From CBDDKU01 sp965230375 (GTDB lineage: Bacteria > Bacteroidota > Bacteroidia > Flavobacteriales_D > Cryomorphaceae), in the NCBI GenBank assembly GCA_965230375.1, contig CBDDKU010000006.1:1-64000 (forward strand): a DNA stretch of 64,000 bases. The letters run 5' to 3'. This document shows, one piece after another, positions 51,737-60,440 of this stretch. Both the position numbers and the translations under genes were made by a program. The notes beneath the pieces are model-generated. The model ran no database searches and was not told where the DNA came from. It worked only from the letters and a program-made list of their open reading frames with translations. Position 1 is the stretch's first letter, and every line of letters starts with the position of its first letter.

Positions 51737-52238
51737 TCTAAAGAAAAGTATCGAAAGTGCCGCTGCCGGTGGTTGGGCTTTGAAGAAGCTAAACTTTATA
51801 ATGGGTCGGGGCATTCCGTTCAATAAGCCGCACGGCATCAAGATTCATGAAATAGGGAATGATTTTATCACCACTGTCATACCCTATAAGCGGATTAACC
51901 AAAATCATATACGTGGAGTACACGCTTGCGGGCTCGCCACGGCCGCAGAGTTTTGCAGTGGTTTGGTCATGTTGCGAAACCTCGATCCGCGTGAATATCG
52001 CTTGATCATGCAAAAGATCGAAGTGGAGTACTTCTACCAGGCAAAGAAAACAGCCTTGGCTACCTTCCAATTGTCTCAGTCTGTTTTTGAAAATGAGATA
52101 TTATCCACCCTAAAAAAGGAAGGTAAGGTGTTTCACACTTGCGAGGTAATTGTGAAGGATACCGATGATAATCACTTGTGTACTGCCCACATCCGTTGGC
52201 AGGTCAAGTCGTGGGACCAGGTGAAAACAAAAGCGTGA
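51726..52238 (+). CDS. DUF4442 hotdog-fold protein (thioesterase-like)
   Basis: 170 residues. Pattern of the DUF4442 hotdog family: L-N-F-I-M-G-R-G-I-P-F-N-K-P-H-G near the start and the central helix N-H-I-R-G-V-H-A-C-G-L-A-T-A-A-E-F-C-S-G. Possible acyl-CoA thioesterase; not proven. The start taken is TTG 51726; the next ATG (51801) would cut into the conserved first strand. It ends one base from the convergent ribH. Confidence 0.75.
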   Translation: MKIDLKKSIESAAAGGWALKKLNFIMGRGIPFNKPHGIKIHEIGNDFITTVIPYKRINQNHIRGVHACGLATAAEFCSGLVMLRNLDPREYRLIMQKIEVEYFYQAKKTALATFQLSQSVFENEILSTLKKEGKVFHTCEVIVKDTDDNHLCTAHIRWQVKSWDQVKTKA

Positions 52239-52239
52239 T

Positions 52240-52734
52240 TTAGTCTTGGAGCTTAGCTTTTAAGGCTGCCATTTTCACGGCGGCTACGGCGGCTTCTACG
52301 CCTTTGTTCCCGTGTTTTCCACCTGAGCGGTCGAGTCCTTGCTGTTTTGTATTGTCAGTCAATACACAAAAGATGACGGGAACACCCGTTTGAAGGCTAA
52401 CGTCTTTTATTCCTTGAGCAGCTGCTTCGCAAACAAAGTCAAAGTGGCGCGTTTCTCCTTGAATAACTGACCCTATAGCGATCACGGCATCGAGCGGTGT
52501 TGATTCAATCAAAAGCTTCGATCCGATGGCTAACTCATAAGTTCCGGGTACATAGTGGAAGTGAATCTGCTCGTCTGGAGTACCAAGATCTTTCAGGGTA
52601 TCAACAGCTCCTTTGGCCAGGTTGTCAGTGATGTCTTCATTCCATTCAGAAACGACCACCCCAAAATGGAACGGTCGCGCTGAAGGAGTTTCTTCCTTAT
52701 TGTAATTGGATAGGTTTTTTCCTGAAGTAGCCAT
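52240..52734 (-). CDS. ribH: 6,7-dimethyl-8-ribityllumazine synthase
   Basis: Penultimate step of riboflavin synthesis. 164 residues. Family signatures: VVVSEWNEDITDNLAKGA at the start, HYVPGTYELAIGSK, IAIGSVIQGETRHFDFVCEA with the catalytic His in the loop, and GVPVIFCVLTDNTKQQGLDR. It overlaps the upstream TPR gene by one base, so both are in one operon. Confidence 0.97.
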   Translation of the reverse strand: MATSGKNLSNYNKEETPSARPFHFGVVVSEWNEDITDNLAKGAVDTLKDLGTPDEQIHFHYVPGTYELAIGSKLLIESTPLDAVIAIGSVIQGETRHFDFVCEAAAQGIKDVSLQTGVPVIFCVLTDNTKQQGLDRSGGKHGNKGVEAAVAAVKMAALKAKLQD

Positions 52735-53420
52735 CAGCCACCAACTCTCGCAATATATGAGTCGATAACGCGTGCTTCAGTGCTCTTTGGATACTCGTCC
52801 TTGATGCGCTGAAAGTTCTTCAAGGCTTTGTCAAACTCTCCTTGGTCTTCGTAGATCAATCCAGCCTTTTTCAAGTAGATTGGCGCTGTCAACATATTGT
52901 CTGAGTGAGAAATAGCTTTACTGTAGTAAGAAAGTGCTTCTCCGTATTGATTCAACTCCACGTAAGCATCGCCAATGGTACCAAGAGCAACAGCTCCAGC
53001 AAGCTCGTCGTCCAAATCCGCTTTCTTCAAATACTCGATGGCGTATTCAAACTCACCTTTCTTCATGTAAATCTGACCTGCGTAGTAAGAAGCAAGTGCA
53101 CCTGCATCAGTAGATCCATACTCGTCAGCAACATATTCAAATCCGTAGTAGGACTCATCACCTACTAGAGCTTTATCAAGTGAATCAATCTCAAACCAGT
53201 ATTCTGCTTTCCAGATCAAATTCATCCCTTCTTCGTTCTTTGGCTCGAGGTAAAGTCGAGTTACAGCAAAATATCCAGCGAAAAGCACAACCAAAATCCC
53301 AGCTATAATTAGCAAGCTGTTCTTATTGTCTTCTACGTATTGCTCTGTCTTAGAGTATACTTCCTGTACATCTACAATCGGCTCGTCGCTCATCTTTTTG
53401 TCTTTGGCCATTTTGGACAC
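52734..53420 (-). CDS. Membrane-anchored TPR protein (YfgM-like)
   Basis: 228 residues. Basic/charged head, one membrane helix at about 36-55 (SLLIIAGILVVLFAGYFAV), then four TPRs (about 105-225: ASYYAGQIYMKKGEFEYAIE, ALGTIGDAYVELNQYGEALS, IYLKKAGLIYEDQGEFDKAL). The plan is that of YfgM, a periplasmic TPR chaperone-like protein near the Sec translocon. ATG 53420 chosen; in-frame ATGs at 53411 and 53393 are possible. Divergent from recF with 85 bases between, which contain TATTTTTG boxes on both strands. Confidence 0.82.
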   Translation of the reverse strand: MSKMAKDKKMSDEPIVDVQEVYSKTEQYVEDNKNSLLIIAGILVVLFAGYFAVTRLYLEPKNEEGMNLIWKAEYWFEIDSLDKALVGDESYYGFEYVADEYGSTDAGALASYYAGQIYMKKGEFEYAIEYLKKADLDDELAGAVALGTIGDAYVELNQYGEALSYYSKAISHSDNMLTAPIYLKKAGLIYEDQGEFDKALKNFQRIKDEYPKSTEARVIDSYIARVGG

Positions 53421-53505
53421 TTTTTATTAAGTCTGCAAAAATATACTTTTTTACGTGCGAGTACAGTTTGAGCGCAATAGAATTGATATTTTTGCCGAAT
53501 AGCAC

Positions 53506-54612
53506 ATGACATTATCCCAGCTAAGCCTCGTCAACTTTAAGAATTACGCATCTGCAAATTTATATCTAGATGCCAATGTGAATATTTTTACTGGTTTAAA
53601 CGGTCAGGGTAAAACCAACGTTTTAGACGCCATTCACTACCTCACGGGCTGTAAGAGTTATTTTAATCCTATTGACAGTCAAAATATCCGGCACGGCGAA
53701 GATTTTTTCGTTGTTGAAGGGGTCTTTGAACAAAACGAGAATGCTGACAAACTCTATTGTGGCGTCAAAAAGGGTGCAAAAAAGGTTTTTAGGAAAAACA
53801 AGACAGAGTACGAGCGCTTAGCCGACCACATTGGGAAGTACCCATCTGTTATGATTTCGCCATACGACAAGGACTTGATCAGCGAAGGAAGTGAGCTGAG
53901 AAGGAAATTTATGGATGGGATCATTTCCCAGTACGACCACAAGTACCTCGACGACCTAATTCAATACAATAAGGTGCTCAAGCAGCGCAACAGCCTGCTA
54001 AAGTATTTTTGGGAGAATAGAAGATTTGAGCCCGAAAGCCTTGAAGTCTGGGATATCCAATTGATCGATTTAGCTGAGCGAATTCACGAAAAGCGACGTG
54101 TCTTTGTCGATGAGTTTATGCCTTTGTTTCGAGCGCACTACGATGCCATCAGTGGCGGAGCAGAGACAGTAGAAATCAAGTATCAATCGCATCTGGGAGA
54201 ATCTTCTTTCGAAGAAGTGCTCAAGGAAAGCCTGGAAAAGGATAGACGAAGTTCTTACACAAATGTTGGGACCCATAAGGATGACCTTAAGTTTGAGATC
54301 GGGGAGGGGCATCCTCTGAAGAAGTTTGGTAGCCAGGGACAACAAAAGACTTTTTTAATAGCCTTGAAGCTAGCTCAGTTCGATGCGGTAAAGGAGCACA
54401 CCGGTAAGACACCACTTCTCTTGCTCGACGATATTTTCGATAAAATAGACGACGAACGGGTTGGGCATTTAATGAAGCTTGTTAGTGACCACAATTTTGG
54501 CCAGATTTTTATCACAGATACTCATTCCGAGCGCATAGCTGCTATCTTTGAAGGAATAAGCGACAGTGTGAAAATCTTTAATGTAATAGGAGGGGAAATA
54601 GATGAGCCGTGA
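53506..54612 (+). CDS. recF: DNA replication and repair protein RecF
   Basis: 368 residues. ABC-type ATPase: Walker A GLNGQGKT at 30-37, signature FGSQGQQKTFLIALKLAQ and Walker B LLLLDDIFDKID. The DH-type ending FITDTHSERI is typical. Loads RecA at gaps. TATTTTTG 14 bases before the ATG is a good -7 box. Its last 11 bases overlap the DUF721 gene. Confidence 0.97.
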   Translation: MTLSQLSLVNFKNYASANLYLDANVNIFTGLNGQGKTNVLDAIHYLTGCKSYFNPIDSQNIRHGEDFFVVEGVFEQNENADKLYCGVKKGAKKVFRKNKTEYERLADHIGKYPSVMISPYDKDLISEGSELRRKFMDGIISQYDHKYLDDLIQYNKVLKQRNSLLKYFWENRRFEPESLEVWDIQLIDLAERIHEKRRVFVDEFMPLFRAHYDAISGGAETVEIKYQSHLGESSFEEVLKESLEKDRRSSYTNVGTHKDDLKFEIGEGHPLKKFGSQGQQKTFLIALKLAQFDAVKEHTGKTPLLLLDDIFDKIDDERVGHLMKLVSDHNFGQIFITDTHSERIAAIFEGISDSVKIFNVIGGEIDEP

Positions 54613-54895
54613 TACCAATGAAGAATCTCTTGAGCAAGTGATCGACCGCCTGCTTGCGGCATATGGACTTGAAGAAGGCTACCATGCAGCGGCTATCGTA
54701 ACTTATTGGGAGAAAATCATGGGGCCAGCTATTGCCAAAAGAACGACTGAGATTAAGCTCGAAAAAGGAAAGCTTACCATTTTCATTGAGTCTGCAAGTC
54801 TCCGACAGGAGTTGAGTTTTGCAAAAGACAAGATTGCCGAAAAGATCAATAAGGAACTTGGTAAGCGGATGGTGAAAACTGTGGAGCTCCGATAA
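54602..54895 (+). CDS. DUF721/DciA-like protein
   Basis: 97 residues. DUF721 pattern: V-I-D-R-L-L-A-A-Y-G-L-E, then Y-W-E-K-I-M-G-P-A-I-A-K-R-T and S-A-S-L-R-Q-E-L-S-F-A-K-D-K-I. DciA proteins load the replicative helicase in bacteria without DnaC; this short form matches the core domain. The 11-base overlap with recF ties it to DNA replication. Confidence 0.85.
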   Translation: MSRDTNEESLEQVIDRLLAAYGLEEGYHAAAIVTYWEKIMGPAIAKRTTEIKLEKGKLTIFIESASLRQELSFAKDKIAEKINKELGKRMVKTVELR

Positions 54896-54899
54896 ATTA

Positions 54900-54927
54900 A
54901 AACGCCCCAGCAAAGCCGGGGCGTTTA
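54900..54927. terminator. Bidirectional terminator between recF-DUF721 and ndk
   Basis: AAACGCCCC-AG...GC-CGGGGCGTTT hairpin between two convergent genes. Both arms end in A/T runs. Confidence 0.85.
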
Positions 54928-54947
54928 GAAATTCGTTTAGGTTTAGA

Positions 54948-55370
54948 TTAACCTACAATCTCTCTTCCAGAAAAGTGGAATCCGCATTCGATAGCAGCGT
55001 TCTCATCGCTATCAGAACCGTGTACAGCATTTTTCGCTTTTGACTCGGCATATTTTTGACGGATAGTTCCCTCTGCCGCTTCTGCTGGATCCGTTGCACC
55101 GATTAGAGCACGGAAGTCGGCTACCGCGTTGTCTTTTTCAAGAATAGCTGCTACAATTGGTCCAGAAGTCATGTACTCAACTAGCTCTCCAAAGAATGGG
55201 CGCTCACTGTGTACAGCGTAGAAAGTTTCTGCTTCAGCTTTGTTGAGGTAAGTAAGCTTCATTGCTTTGATGCTAAATCCAGCATCGATAATCATGTCAA
55301 TGATTTTACCAGTGTTATTCGCTTCAACAGCATCTGGCTTGATCATGGTGAAAGTTCTTTTCCCTGCCAT
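54948..55370 (-). CDS. ndk: Nucleoside diphosphate kinase
   Basis: Transfers phosphate between NTPs and NDPs. 140 residues. Catalytic His117 in NAVHGSDS; TFTMIKPDAV at the N-terminus and RPFFGELVEYMTSGP are typical. Monocistronic: promoter in front and terminator behind. Confidence 0.98.
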   Translation of the reverse strand: MAGKRTFTMIKPDAVEANNTGKIIDMIIDAGFSIKAMKLTYLNKAEAETFYAVHSERPFFGELVEYMTSGPIVAAILEKDNAVADFRALIGATDPAEAAEGTIRQKYAESKAKNAVHGSDSDENAAIECGFHFSGREIVG

Positions 55371-55406
55371 GTTTTAATGTCTTTGTTGGTTCTTTAAAAA
55401 TCGCGG

Positions 55407-55439
55407 CAAAGGTAGTGATTGATTCAGCGATCGACCAAT
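55407..55439 (-). promoter_or_regulatory. ndk promoter (-33 ATTG, -7 TACCTTTG)
   Basis: TACCTTTG (55407-55414) is a perfect TAnnTTTG, with ATTG 21 bases upstream, touching the stop of the SDR gene. Confidence 0.7.
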
Positions 55440-56257
55440 TATTTGACCGGATATCTTTTCGAAAGCATTTTTTGGAAAACACCACTTGGTAGGATGGTGT
55501 TTAAAAGGATAGAGAGCTTGTGCACAAATCCGCCAGCAGTATAGCGAAGTTTCGGGTTTTTCGACTTAATAATTTTAGAGACAAGCCGGCCTATTTGCTC
55601 TGGATTTTCCCCTACACTTACTTCTGATGAAATTCGCTCGTACTGCTTTTTGAAAGCCGTGTAGTAGTAGCTGTCTTCAGACAGACTTTTTTTGGGAATG
55701 ATCCGACTTTGATTGATGTTCGTACTGAAATCGCCCGGTCTGATCATTGAGACACTAATATTCGAAGGGGCGAGCTCCATCCTCAATGATTCTGTGATCC
55801 GGTTTAGGGCACTTTTACCAGCGCTGTATATTCCTCTAAAAGGAAGTCCAAACTCACCGGCAATGCTCGAGATATTGATGATTTTTCCACTCCCCGCTTT
55901 TCGCATAGTTGGAATGACGGCTTGGCAACAAGCAATGAGTCCTACGATGTGACTTTTGAGATAGGCTGAAGCTTCTTCCGGGCTTGTGTCTTCAACCGCT
56001 CCAGATAGACCGGTTCCGGCGTTGTTCACTAGCACATCTATTCGCCCTTCTTTACCGAGGATATATTCAACGCTCGATTCGATAGACTGAACATTGGCCA
56101 TGTCGAGTTTCACCATGGTAATGCCATCCAACACATCCCCATGCGAAACATTTCGGCTACTGCCGTAAACTATATGATCTTTTGAAATGAGATATTGACT
56201 GATTGCTTTGCCAATACCAGTCGAGGCGCCGGTTACGAATACAACCTTTCTTTCCAT
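55439..56257 (-). CDS. Short-chain dehydrogenase/reductase
   Basis: 272 residues from ATG 56257 (MERKVVFVTG). An upstream in-frame ATG at 56281 falls inside the SRP RNA gene and was rejected. TGASTGIG at 9-16, NNAG at 78-81, Ser at 130/131 and Y144-x3-K148 in GIYSAGKSA. Carbonyl reductase or 3-ketosteroid/retinol-type SDR; substrate unknown. The ATG lies only about 18 bases past the SRP RNA end, so it may depend on read-through or a promoter within the RNA gene. Confidence 0.88.
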   Translation of the reverse strand: MERKVVFVTGASTGIGKAISQYLISKDHIVYGSSRNVSHGDVLDGITMVKLDMANVQSIESSVEYILGKEGRIDVLVNNAGTGLSGAVEDTSPEEASAYLKSHIVGLIACCQAVIPTMRKAGSGKIINISSIAGEFGLPFRGIYSAGKSALNRITESLRMELAPSNISVSMIRPGDFSTNINQSRIIPKKSLSEDSYYYTAFKKQYERISSEVSVGENPEQIGRLVSKIIKSKNPKLRYTAGGFVHKLSILLNTILPSGVFQKMLSKRYPVK

Positions 56258-56264
56258 ATAGGGC

Positions 56265-56373
56265 GAAAAAAAAGTGGGCAAGCTACTTACATCGCACCGC
56301 TACAACCGCATACCCTTGCTCCCTTCCAGGCCTGGGGGATTCTGCAGGAGCTGGTCGTATAAGACTTGCCCGC
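56265..56373 (-). ncRNA. ffs: Signal recognition particle RNA (small bacterial type, 4.5S-like)
   Basis: About 99 nucleotides plus terminator. The 5' GCGGGCAAG pairs with 3' CTTGCCC. The apical domain contains CCAGGCCTGGAAGGGAGCA, equal to the conserved GGAAGG / AGCA symmetric-loop signature that binds Ffh. A run of eight Ts (minus strand, 56265-56273) ends it. It guides nascent membrane proteins to SecYEG with Ffh and FtsY. Confidence 0.95.
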
Positions 56374-56375
56374 TG

Positions 56376-56406
56376 CAAAAGTACAAATAGAAAACACCCT
56401 CGCAAT
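56376..56406 (-). promoter_or_regulatory. SRP RNA promoter (perfect TTG-N19-TAnnTTTG)
   Basis: ATTG (56403-56406), 19 bases, then TACTTTTG (56376-56383): an ideal Bacteroidota primary-sigma promoter placed directly before the RNA 5' end. It is the best promoter in the window. Confidence 0.85.
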
Positions 56407-56466
56407 AAAAAAGTGTAGTGAAATCATCTCCATGTTTATATTTGCTGAAACTAGAACCCATACCTC

Positions 56467-56985
56467 ATGAAAAACTCTTACGCAATTACCGCTGGATTAG
56501 TACTAGCAGGAATATCTATCGTTCTTACACTACTTGGCGCAATGCTCAGTGGTGCGCTGCTGCTCACTATCATTTGGCTCCTCGCTATCGCAATGACTAT
56601 CGTAATTCCGGTTATCTATGTCAAGAAGCAAAGAGAAGCAAATGGAAATGTACTTTCCTTTGCAGATGGGTTTAAAACAGCCTTCCTTGGGATGATTATA
56701 GCAGCTATCATCAGCTTCGCATTTATGTATGTTTACGCAAATATTCTAGACCCTTCATATGTTGATTTGACGGTAGAAAGGGCGCTTTCTATGAGTATGA
56801 AGTTTATGGAAGGCAATATGCCCGAAGATCAGATGATCGAAGCGATGGAAGAAATTGAAAAGGAAACTAGAGCAGGATTTACGTTACCAGGTCTGGCCAA
56901 GAGTTTGCTCACGTATTCTATATTTTACATCATAGCTAGTTTGATAATCGCTGCAGTGATGAAGCGCAGTGCACCATTGGAATAA
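56467..56985 (+). CDS. DUF4199-family integral membrane protein
   Basis: 172 residues. Four helices: about 6-27, 29-51, 72-93 and 146-166. The DUF4199 motif L-S-F-A-D-G-F-K-T-A-F-L-G lies before helix 3 and a Met/Glu-rich loop (about 100-135) precedes helix 4. Function unknown. A distant relative of the gene at 7961-8500. Only 21 bases separate it from the glycosyltransferase gene, so the two are co-transcribed. Confidence 0.78.
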   Translation: MKNSYAITAGLVLAGISIVLTLLGAMLSGALLLTIIWLLAIAMTIVIPVIYVKKQREANGNVLSFADGFKTAFLGMIIAAIISFAFMYVYANILDPSYVDLTVERALSMSMKFMEGNMPEDQMIEAMEEIEKETRAGFTLPGLAKSLLTYSIFYIIASLIIAAVMKRSAPLE

Positions 56986-57006
56986 GAACAACATACTATA
57001 TACCGA

Positions 57007-57954
57007 TTGATTTCAATAGCAATCCCCTTATACAACGAAGCAGAATCTCTCCCAGAGTTAATCGAGTGGATAGATCGAGTCCTGAACGAAAATAGTCTAG
57101 AAGGAGAGATCATCCTCGTAGACGATGGAAGTACAGACGAGAGCTGGGCAGTAATAGCCGAATTGTCAAAGAAGTACACCAAGATTAAAGCACTGAGTTT
57201 TGCAAGGAATTATGGCAAGGCGGCAGGTTTACAAGCGGCTTTTGCAGAAGCTCAGGGGGATGTGGTTATCACCATGGACGCCGACCTTCAAGATAGTCCT
57301 GATGAAATTCCTGAACTCGTTCGGATGATTCGTGCAGATGGTTTTGATCTTGTTTCGGGTTGGAAGAAAAAGCGCTATGACCCGCTAACTAAAACGATTC
57401 CTACGAAGCTCTATAACTGGGCCACGCGAAAAATGTCAGGTATCTACTTACATGATTTCAATTGTGGGCTAAAGGCCTATCGCAAACCAGTAGTGAAGCA
57501 CGTAGAGCTCTACGGCGATATGCACCGCTACATTCCCGTTTTAGCAAAGCGAATGGGCTACACCAACATAGGAGAGAAGGTGGTGCAGCATCAAGCTAGG
57601 AAGTATGGGCACACAAAGTATGGTATTTCTCGGTTTATTAAAGGGCCGCTAGATCTGATTACACTCAGCTTCGTTTCAAAATATGGGAAGCGACCGATGC
57701 ACCTTTTTGGCTTTTATGGGGCACTGATGTTCTTGATTGGGATGGGTGTTTTTCTCTATATCGGTGGATATAAGATTTGGGCCTTAAGTCAAGGTATTGC
57801 GGCTAAGAACATTGCCGATATGTCAATCTTTTACGTGGCTCTGACAGCTATGGTACTTGGGACGCAGTTGTTTGTCGGAGGGTTTATCGCCGAGTTGGTG
57901 AGAGGCATTTCTCCCGATCGTAATAAATACTTAATTGAAAAGCGTTTGAATTAG
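57007..57954 (+). CDS. Family 2 glycosyltransferase (polyprenyl-phosphate sugar synthase type)
   Basis: 315 residues. GT-A fold: SIAIPLYNEAESLPELI at the start, the nucleotide-sugar DDGSTDES, the metal DxD in TMDADLQDSPDEI, and QHQARKYGHTKYG. Two C-terminal helices (about 232-252 and 270-292) anchor it. Closest to dolichol-phosphate mannose synthase/GtrB-like enzymes, which move sugar to undecaprenyl phosphate. The TTG at 57007 is the only start that keeps the conserved first strand. It overlaps the convergent mnmA by 4 bases. Confidence 0.88.
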   Translation: MISIAIPLYNEAESLPELIEWIDRVLNENSLEGEIILVDDGSTDESWAVIAELSKKYTKIKALSFARNYGKAAGLQAAFAEAQGDVVITMDADLQDSPDEIPELVRMIRADGFDLVSGWKKKRYDPLTKTIPTKLYNWATRKMSGIYLHDFNCGLKAYRKPVVKHVELYGDMHRYIPVLAKRMGYTNIGEKVVQHQARKYGHTKYGISRFIKGPLDLITLSFVSKYGKRPMHLFGFYGALMFLIGMGVFLYIGGYKIWALSQGIAAKNIADMSIFYVALTAMVLGTQLFVGGFIAELVRGISPDRNKYLIEKRLN

Positions 57955-59117
57955 TGGATCACTCCTGATCCAATCAATTCATCATCGTCGTACCATGCCA
58001 CAAACTGTCCGGGAGCTACACCACGCTGTGGATTCTCGAATATAACGTAGAGCACATCGTTTTTGTAGGTCAATGTGGCTGGCTCAAGCGCTTGACGGTA
58101 TCTGATTCTAGCAAGATAGTTTCGCGACTCTCCATCTACTAGCTTTAAGTCTTCTCGGATCCAATGCATGTCTGATTTTGGAACGCGTATGCCTTTTCGG
58201 TAAAGCGCTGGATGATCATCACCCTGTCCGGTGTAGATTACATTTTCTTTCGTGTCTGTTCCAACCACAAACAAAGGGAGTGCTTTTCCCCCTACATCCA
58301 AGCCTTTGCGCTGTCCGACAGTGAAGTAATGCGCCCCTTTGTGCTCTCCAACCACTTCTCCCAGCGATGATTCGAAGTGGTGTGGCTCGCTCATAGACTC
58401 TAGACTTGAGTCGGTTGCCAGTGCTGGAACTACATCGCGACTTAGCTCAATGATTTCACCTTTTTTTGGTTTGAGTTGTTGTTGAAGGAAATCAGGAAGC
58501 CTTATTTTTCCGACGAAACACAATCCTTGTGAGTCTTTCTTCTCGGCAGTTACCAGTTTTTGTTCTGTGGCAATGGCTCTTACTTCCGACTTCTGAAGGT
58601 GGCCAATTGGAAACAGCGCTTTGCTCAGCTGATCTTGATTTACCTGACAGAGGAAATAACTTTGATCTTTATTTTGATCCGCTCCGGCTTTAAGCTGATA
58701 AATGGTTTTTCCACCAACTTCAATCTCAGACTTTTGGCAGTAGTGGCCTGTAGCAACATAGTCTGCTCCAAGGTTCATAGCCGCTTTCAGGAAAGTGTCG
58801 AACTTGATTTCTCTATTGCAAAGCACATCTGGATTGGGAGTACGCCCTGCGGCATACTCTGCGAACATATAATCAACTATGCGATCCTTGTATTCTTTGC
58901 TCAAGTCTATGACCTGAAAAGGAATGCCGAGCTTTTGCGCTACAAGCATGGCATCATTACTGTCTTCAATCCACGGGCACTCAGCATCAAGAATCACCGA
59001 TTCATCGTGCCAGTTCTTCATAAACAGCCCGATTACATCGTAGCCTTCTTCTTTGAGAAGATAAGCTGCTACGCTTGAATCAACACCACCAGAAAGTCCT
59101 ACTACTACGCGTTTCAT
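57951..59117 (-). CDS. mnmA: tRNA-specific 2-thiouridylase MnmA
   Basis: Makes 2-thiouridine at U34 of tRNA(Lys/Glu/Gln). 388 residues from ATG 59117 (MKRVVVGLSGG); an ATG 7 codons upstream overlaps the promoter. PP-loop SGGVDSS at 9-15; catalytic Cys100 in PDVLCNREIKF and Cys200 in SQGLCFVGK. The C-terminal beta-barrel is complete (RYRQALEPATLTY, RGVAPGQFVAWYDD). Confidence 0.97.
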   Translation of the reverse strand: MKRVVVGLSGGVDSSVAAYLLKEEGYDVIGLFMKNWHDESVILDAECPWIEDSNDAMLVAQKLGIPFQVIDLSKEYKDRIVDYMFAEYAAGRTPNPDVLCNREIKFDTFLKAAMNLGADYVATGHYCQKSEIEVGGKTIYQLKAGADQNKDQSYFLCQVNQDQLSKALFPIGHLQKSEVRAIATEQKLVTAEKKDSQGLCFVGKIRLPDFLQQQLKPKKGEIIELSRDVVPALATDSSLESMSEPHHFESSLGEVVGEHKGAHYFTVGQRKGLDVGGKALPLFVVGTDTKENVIYTGQGDDHPALYRKGIRVPKSDMHWIREDLKLVDGESRNYLARIRYRQALEPATLTYKNDVLYVIFENPQRGVAPGQFVAWYDDDELIGSGVIH

Positions 59118-59135
59118 GATCTTTAAAAAGGGGGG

Positions 59136-59143
59136 CAAAGATA
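59136..59143 (-). promoter_or_regulatory. mnmA -7 box TATCTTTG
   Basis: Perfect TAnnTTTG, 18 bases before the start codon. A TTG lies 17 bases upstream of it, inside the end of the DUF481 gene. Confidence 0.55.
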
Positions 59144-59150
59144 CGCAATC

Positions 59151-60191
59151 TTACAACTCCCAACCGAATCCTGTCTGAATGACGTAGTCGGTATCAGCCG
59201 CACCCTGTACCGGTTCATTGTCATAGTTGACCGTAACCCCACCGCTGATGTAAAAGTCGAGGGGTAAATCGTACTTGACATTCATTTTGAAATCGGCACG
59301 ATGTCTATTCTCTTCTGTAAAACTTGGATACCAATAAACATTCATAAAGAAGTTCAAATCTCCTATGTCGTACATGTTCAACTCCGTACCTAAAACTCCT
59401 TCATAACTGGTTCGGTCATTGTTCATATCCGGGTTTTCAGGGCTCATGTCGTAGTCTTCATTGTTATAAGCCACCCCTGCAAATCCGTTCCAATACATGG
59501 CAACGGACCGAACAAAGTAATAACCCCCTCCAGCTTGGGCCGTGGTTCGAAGGTTTAATAGTTGTTCATTATTTGAGAGAAAGTTTACCGCAGCCCCAGT
59601 AAAAAATGAGTTCCGAAACTGGTAATCACCTCTAATAGATGCATCCATACGATCAGTTGGTGCAACATCATCTTGTTCTGATCTTACCTGGCTGTAGGTA
59701 GAGTTCAGGATCCACCGGTCTGTTTTATAACCAATCCCAGCATTTGCATTGTATTGTTGCAAATTGTTCTGTTTTGTTACGCTGTACCCTATATCCACGT
59801 TTGCTGAAAGCTTACTCCAAAAAGAAGAGTCTAGTTGGCGCAGGTTCACAATATCTGTCACGGCAACTTCTTGTACACCTTCATCTTCAGAGAGAATACG
59901 AAGCCTCCCAGGTTCTATGGTCTGAATTCTAGCCCGGGTGAGAATGGTGCGATTCCTGAGGGCAACAGTGTACAATTGGTCTGTTCTTACTTCAGTTACT
60001 TTCTCCCACTCAATCTTGAAATCTGAATCACTATAATCGGTTTCAATGGTAATGACACCTCTTGTCATTTCCTTGATTTCACCTACAATGACATCATTGC
60101 CATTATTAAATCGCAAGGTGTCGTTTTGTGAATAAGCTTGAAATGAAAGAAACATTACAGCTGCTAATAAGCCTAGATTTTTGAAGTTCAT
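59151..60191 (-). CDS. DUF481-family outer membrane beta-barrel protein
   Basis: 346 residues. Signal peptide (SFQAYSQ). The N-terminal part (about 20-120) has an Hfq/Sm-like pattern (NGNDVIVGEIKEMTRGVITI, VTEVRTDQLYTV). From about 125 to the C-terminal aromatic residue runs a DUF481-like barrel with alternating strands (ANVDIGYSVTKQNN, ANAGIGYKTDRWILN, RADFKMNVKYDLPLDFYISG). Function unknown. TAATTTTG at 60236-60243 is a probable -7 box. Confidence 0.8.
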   Translation of the reverse strand: MNFKNLGLLAAVMFLSFQAYSQNDTLRFNNGNDVIVGEIKEMTRGVITIETDYSDSDFKIEWEKVTEVRTDQLYTVALRNRTILTRARIQTIEPGRLRILSEDEGVQEVAVTDIVNLRQLDSSFWSKLSANVDIGYSVTKQNNLQQYNANAGIGYKTDRWILNSTYSQVRSEQDDVAPTDRMDASIRGDYQFRNSFFTGAAVNFLSNNEQLLNLRTTAQAGGGYYFVRSVAMYWNGFAGVAYNNEDYDMSPENPDMNNDRTSYEGVLGTELNMYDIGDLNFFMNVYWYPSFTEENRHRADFKMNVKYDLPLDFYISGGVTVNYDNEPVQGAADTDYVIQTGFGWEL

Positions 60192-60440
60192 AGTGCTCTA
60201 CTTTCTAATCAATTCTTTATTGGTTGTTTTCGGCGCAAAATTATGAATTGTGAATAGAAAAAAAATGTATGACTTTGGTAATCTTTTGTTTTGACTCTCC
60301 GTCATTCTACTGATGTTTTCAAAACGAGAACGCTTTTGGCTTTTCAATAATACTTGAATGCGTAAATTTTGATAAAGCTCAAGATGAAATCAAATTGATT
60401 ATATTGTTTGCGAATTTATTTCAAGAAACCTGCAATACCT

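Noticed and set aside
58560..59078. 172-codon plus-strand frame opposite mnmA
   Set aside because: Shadow of a well-conserved enzyme.
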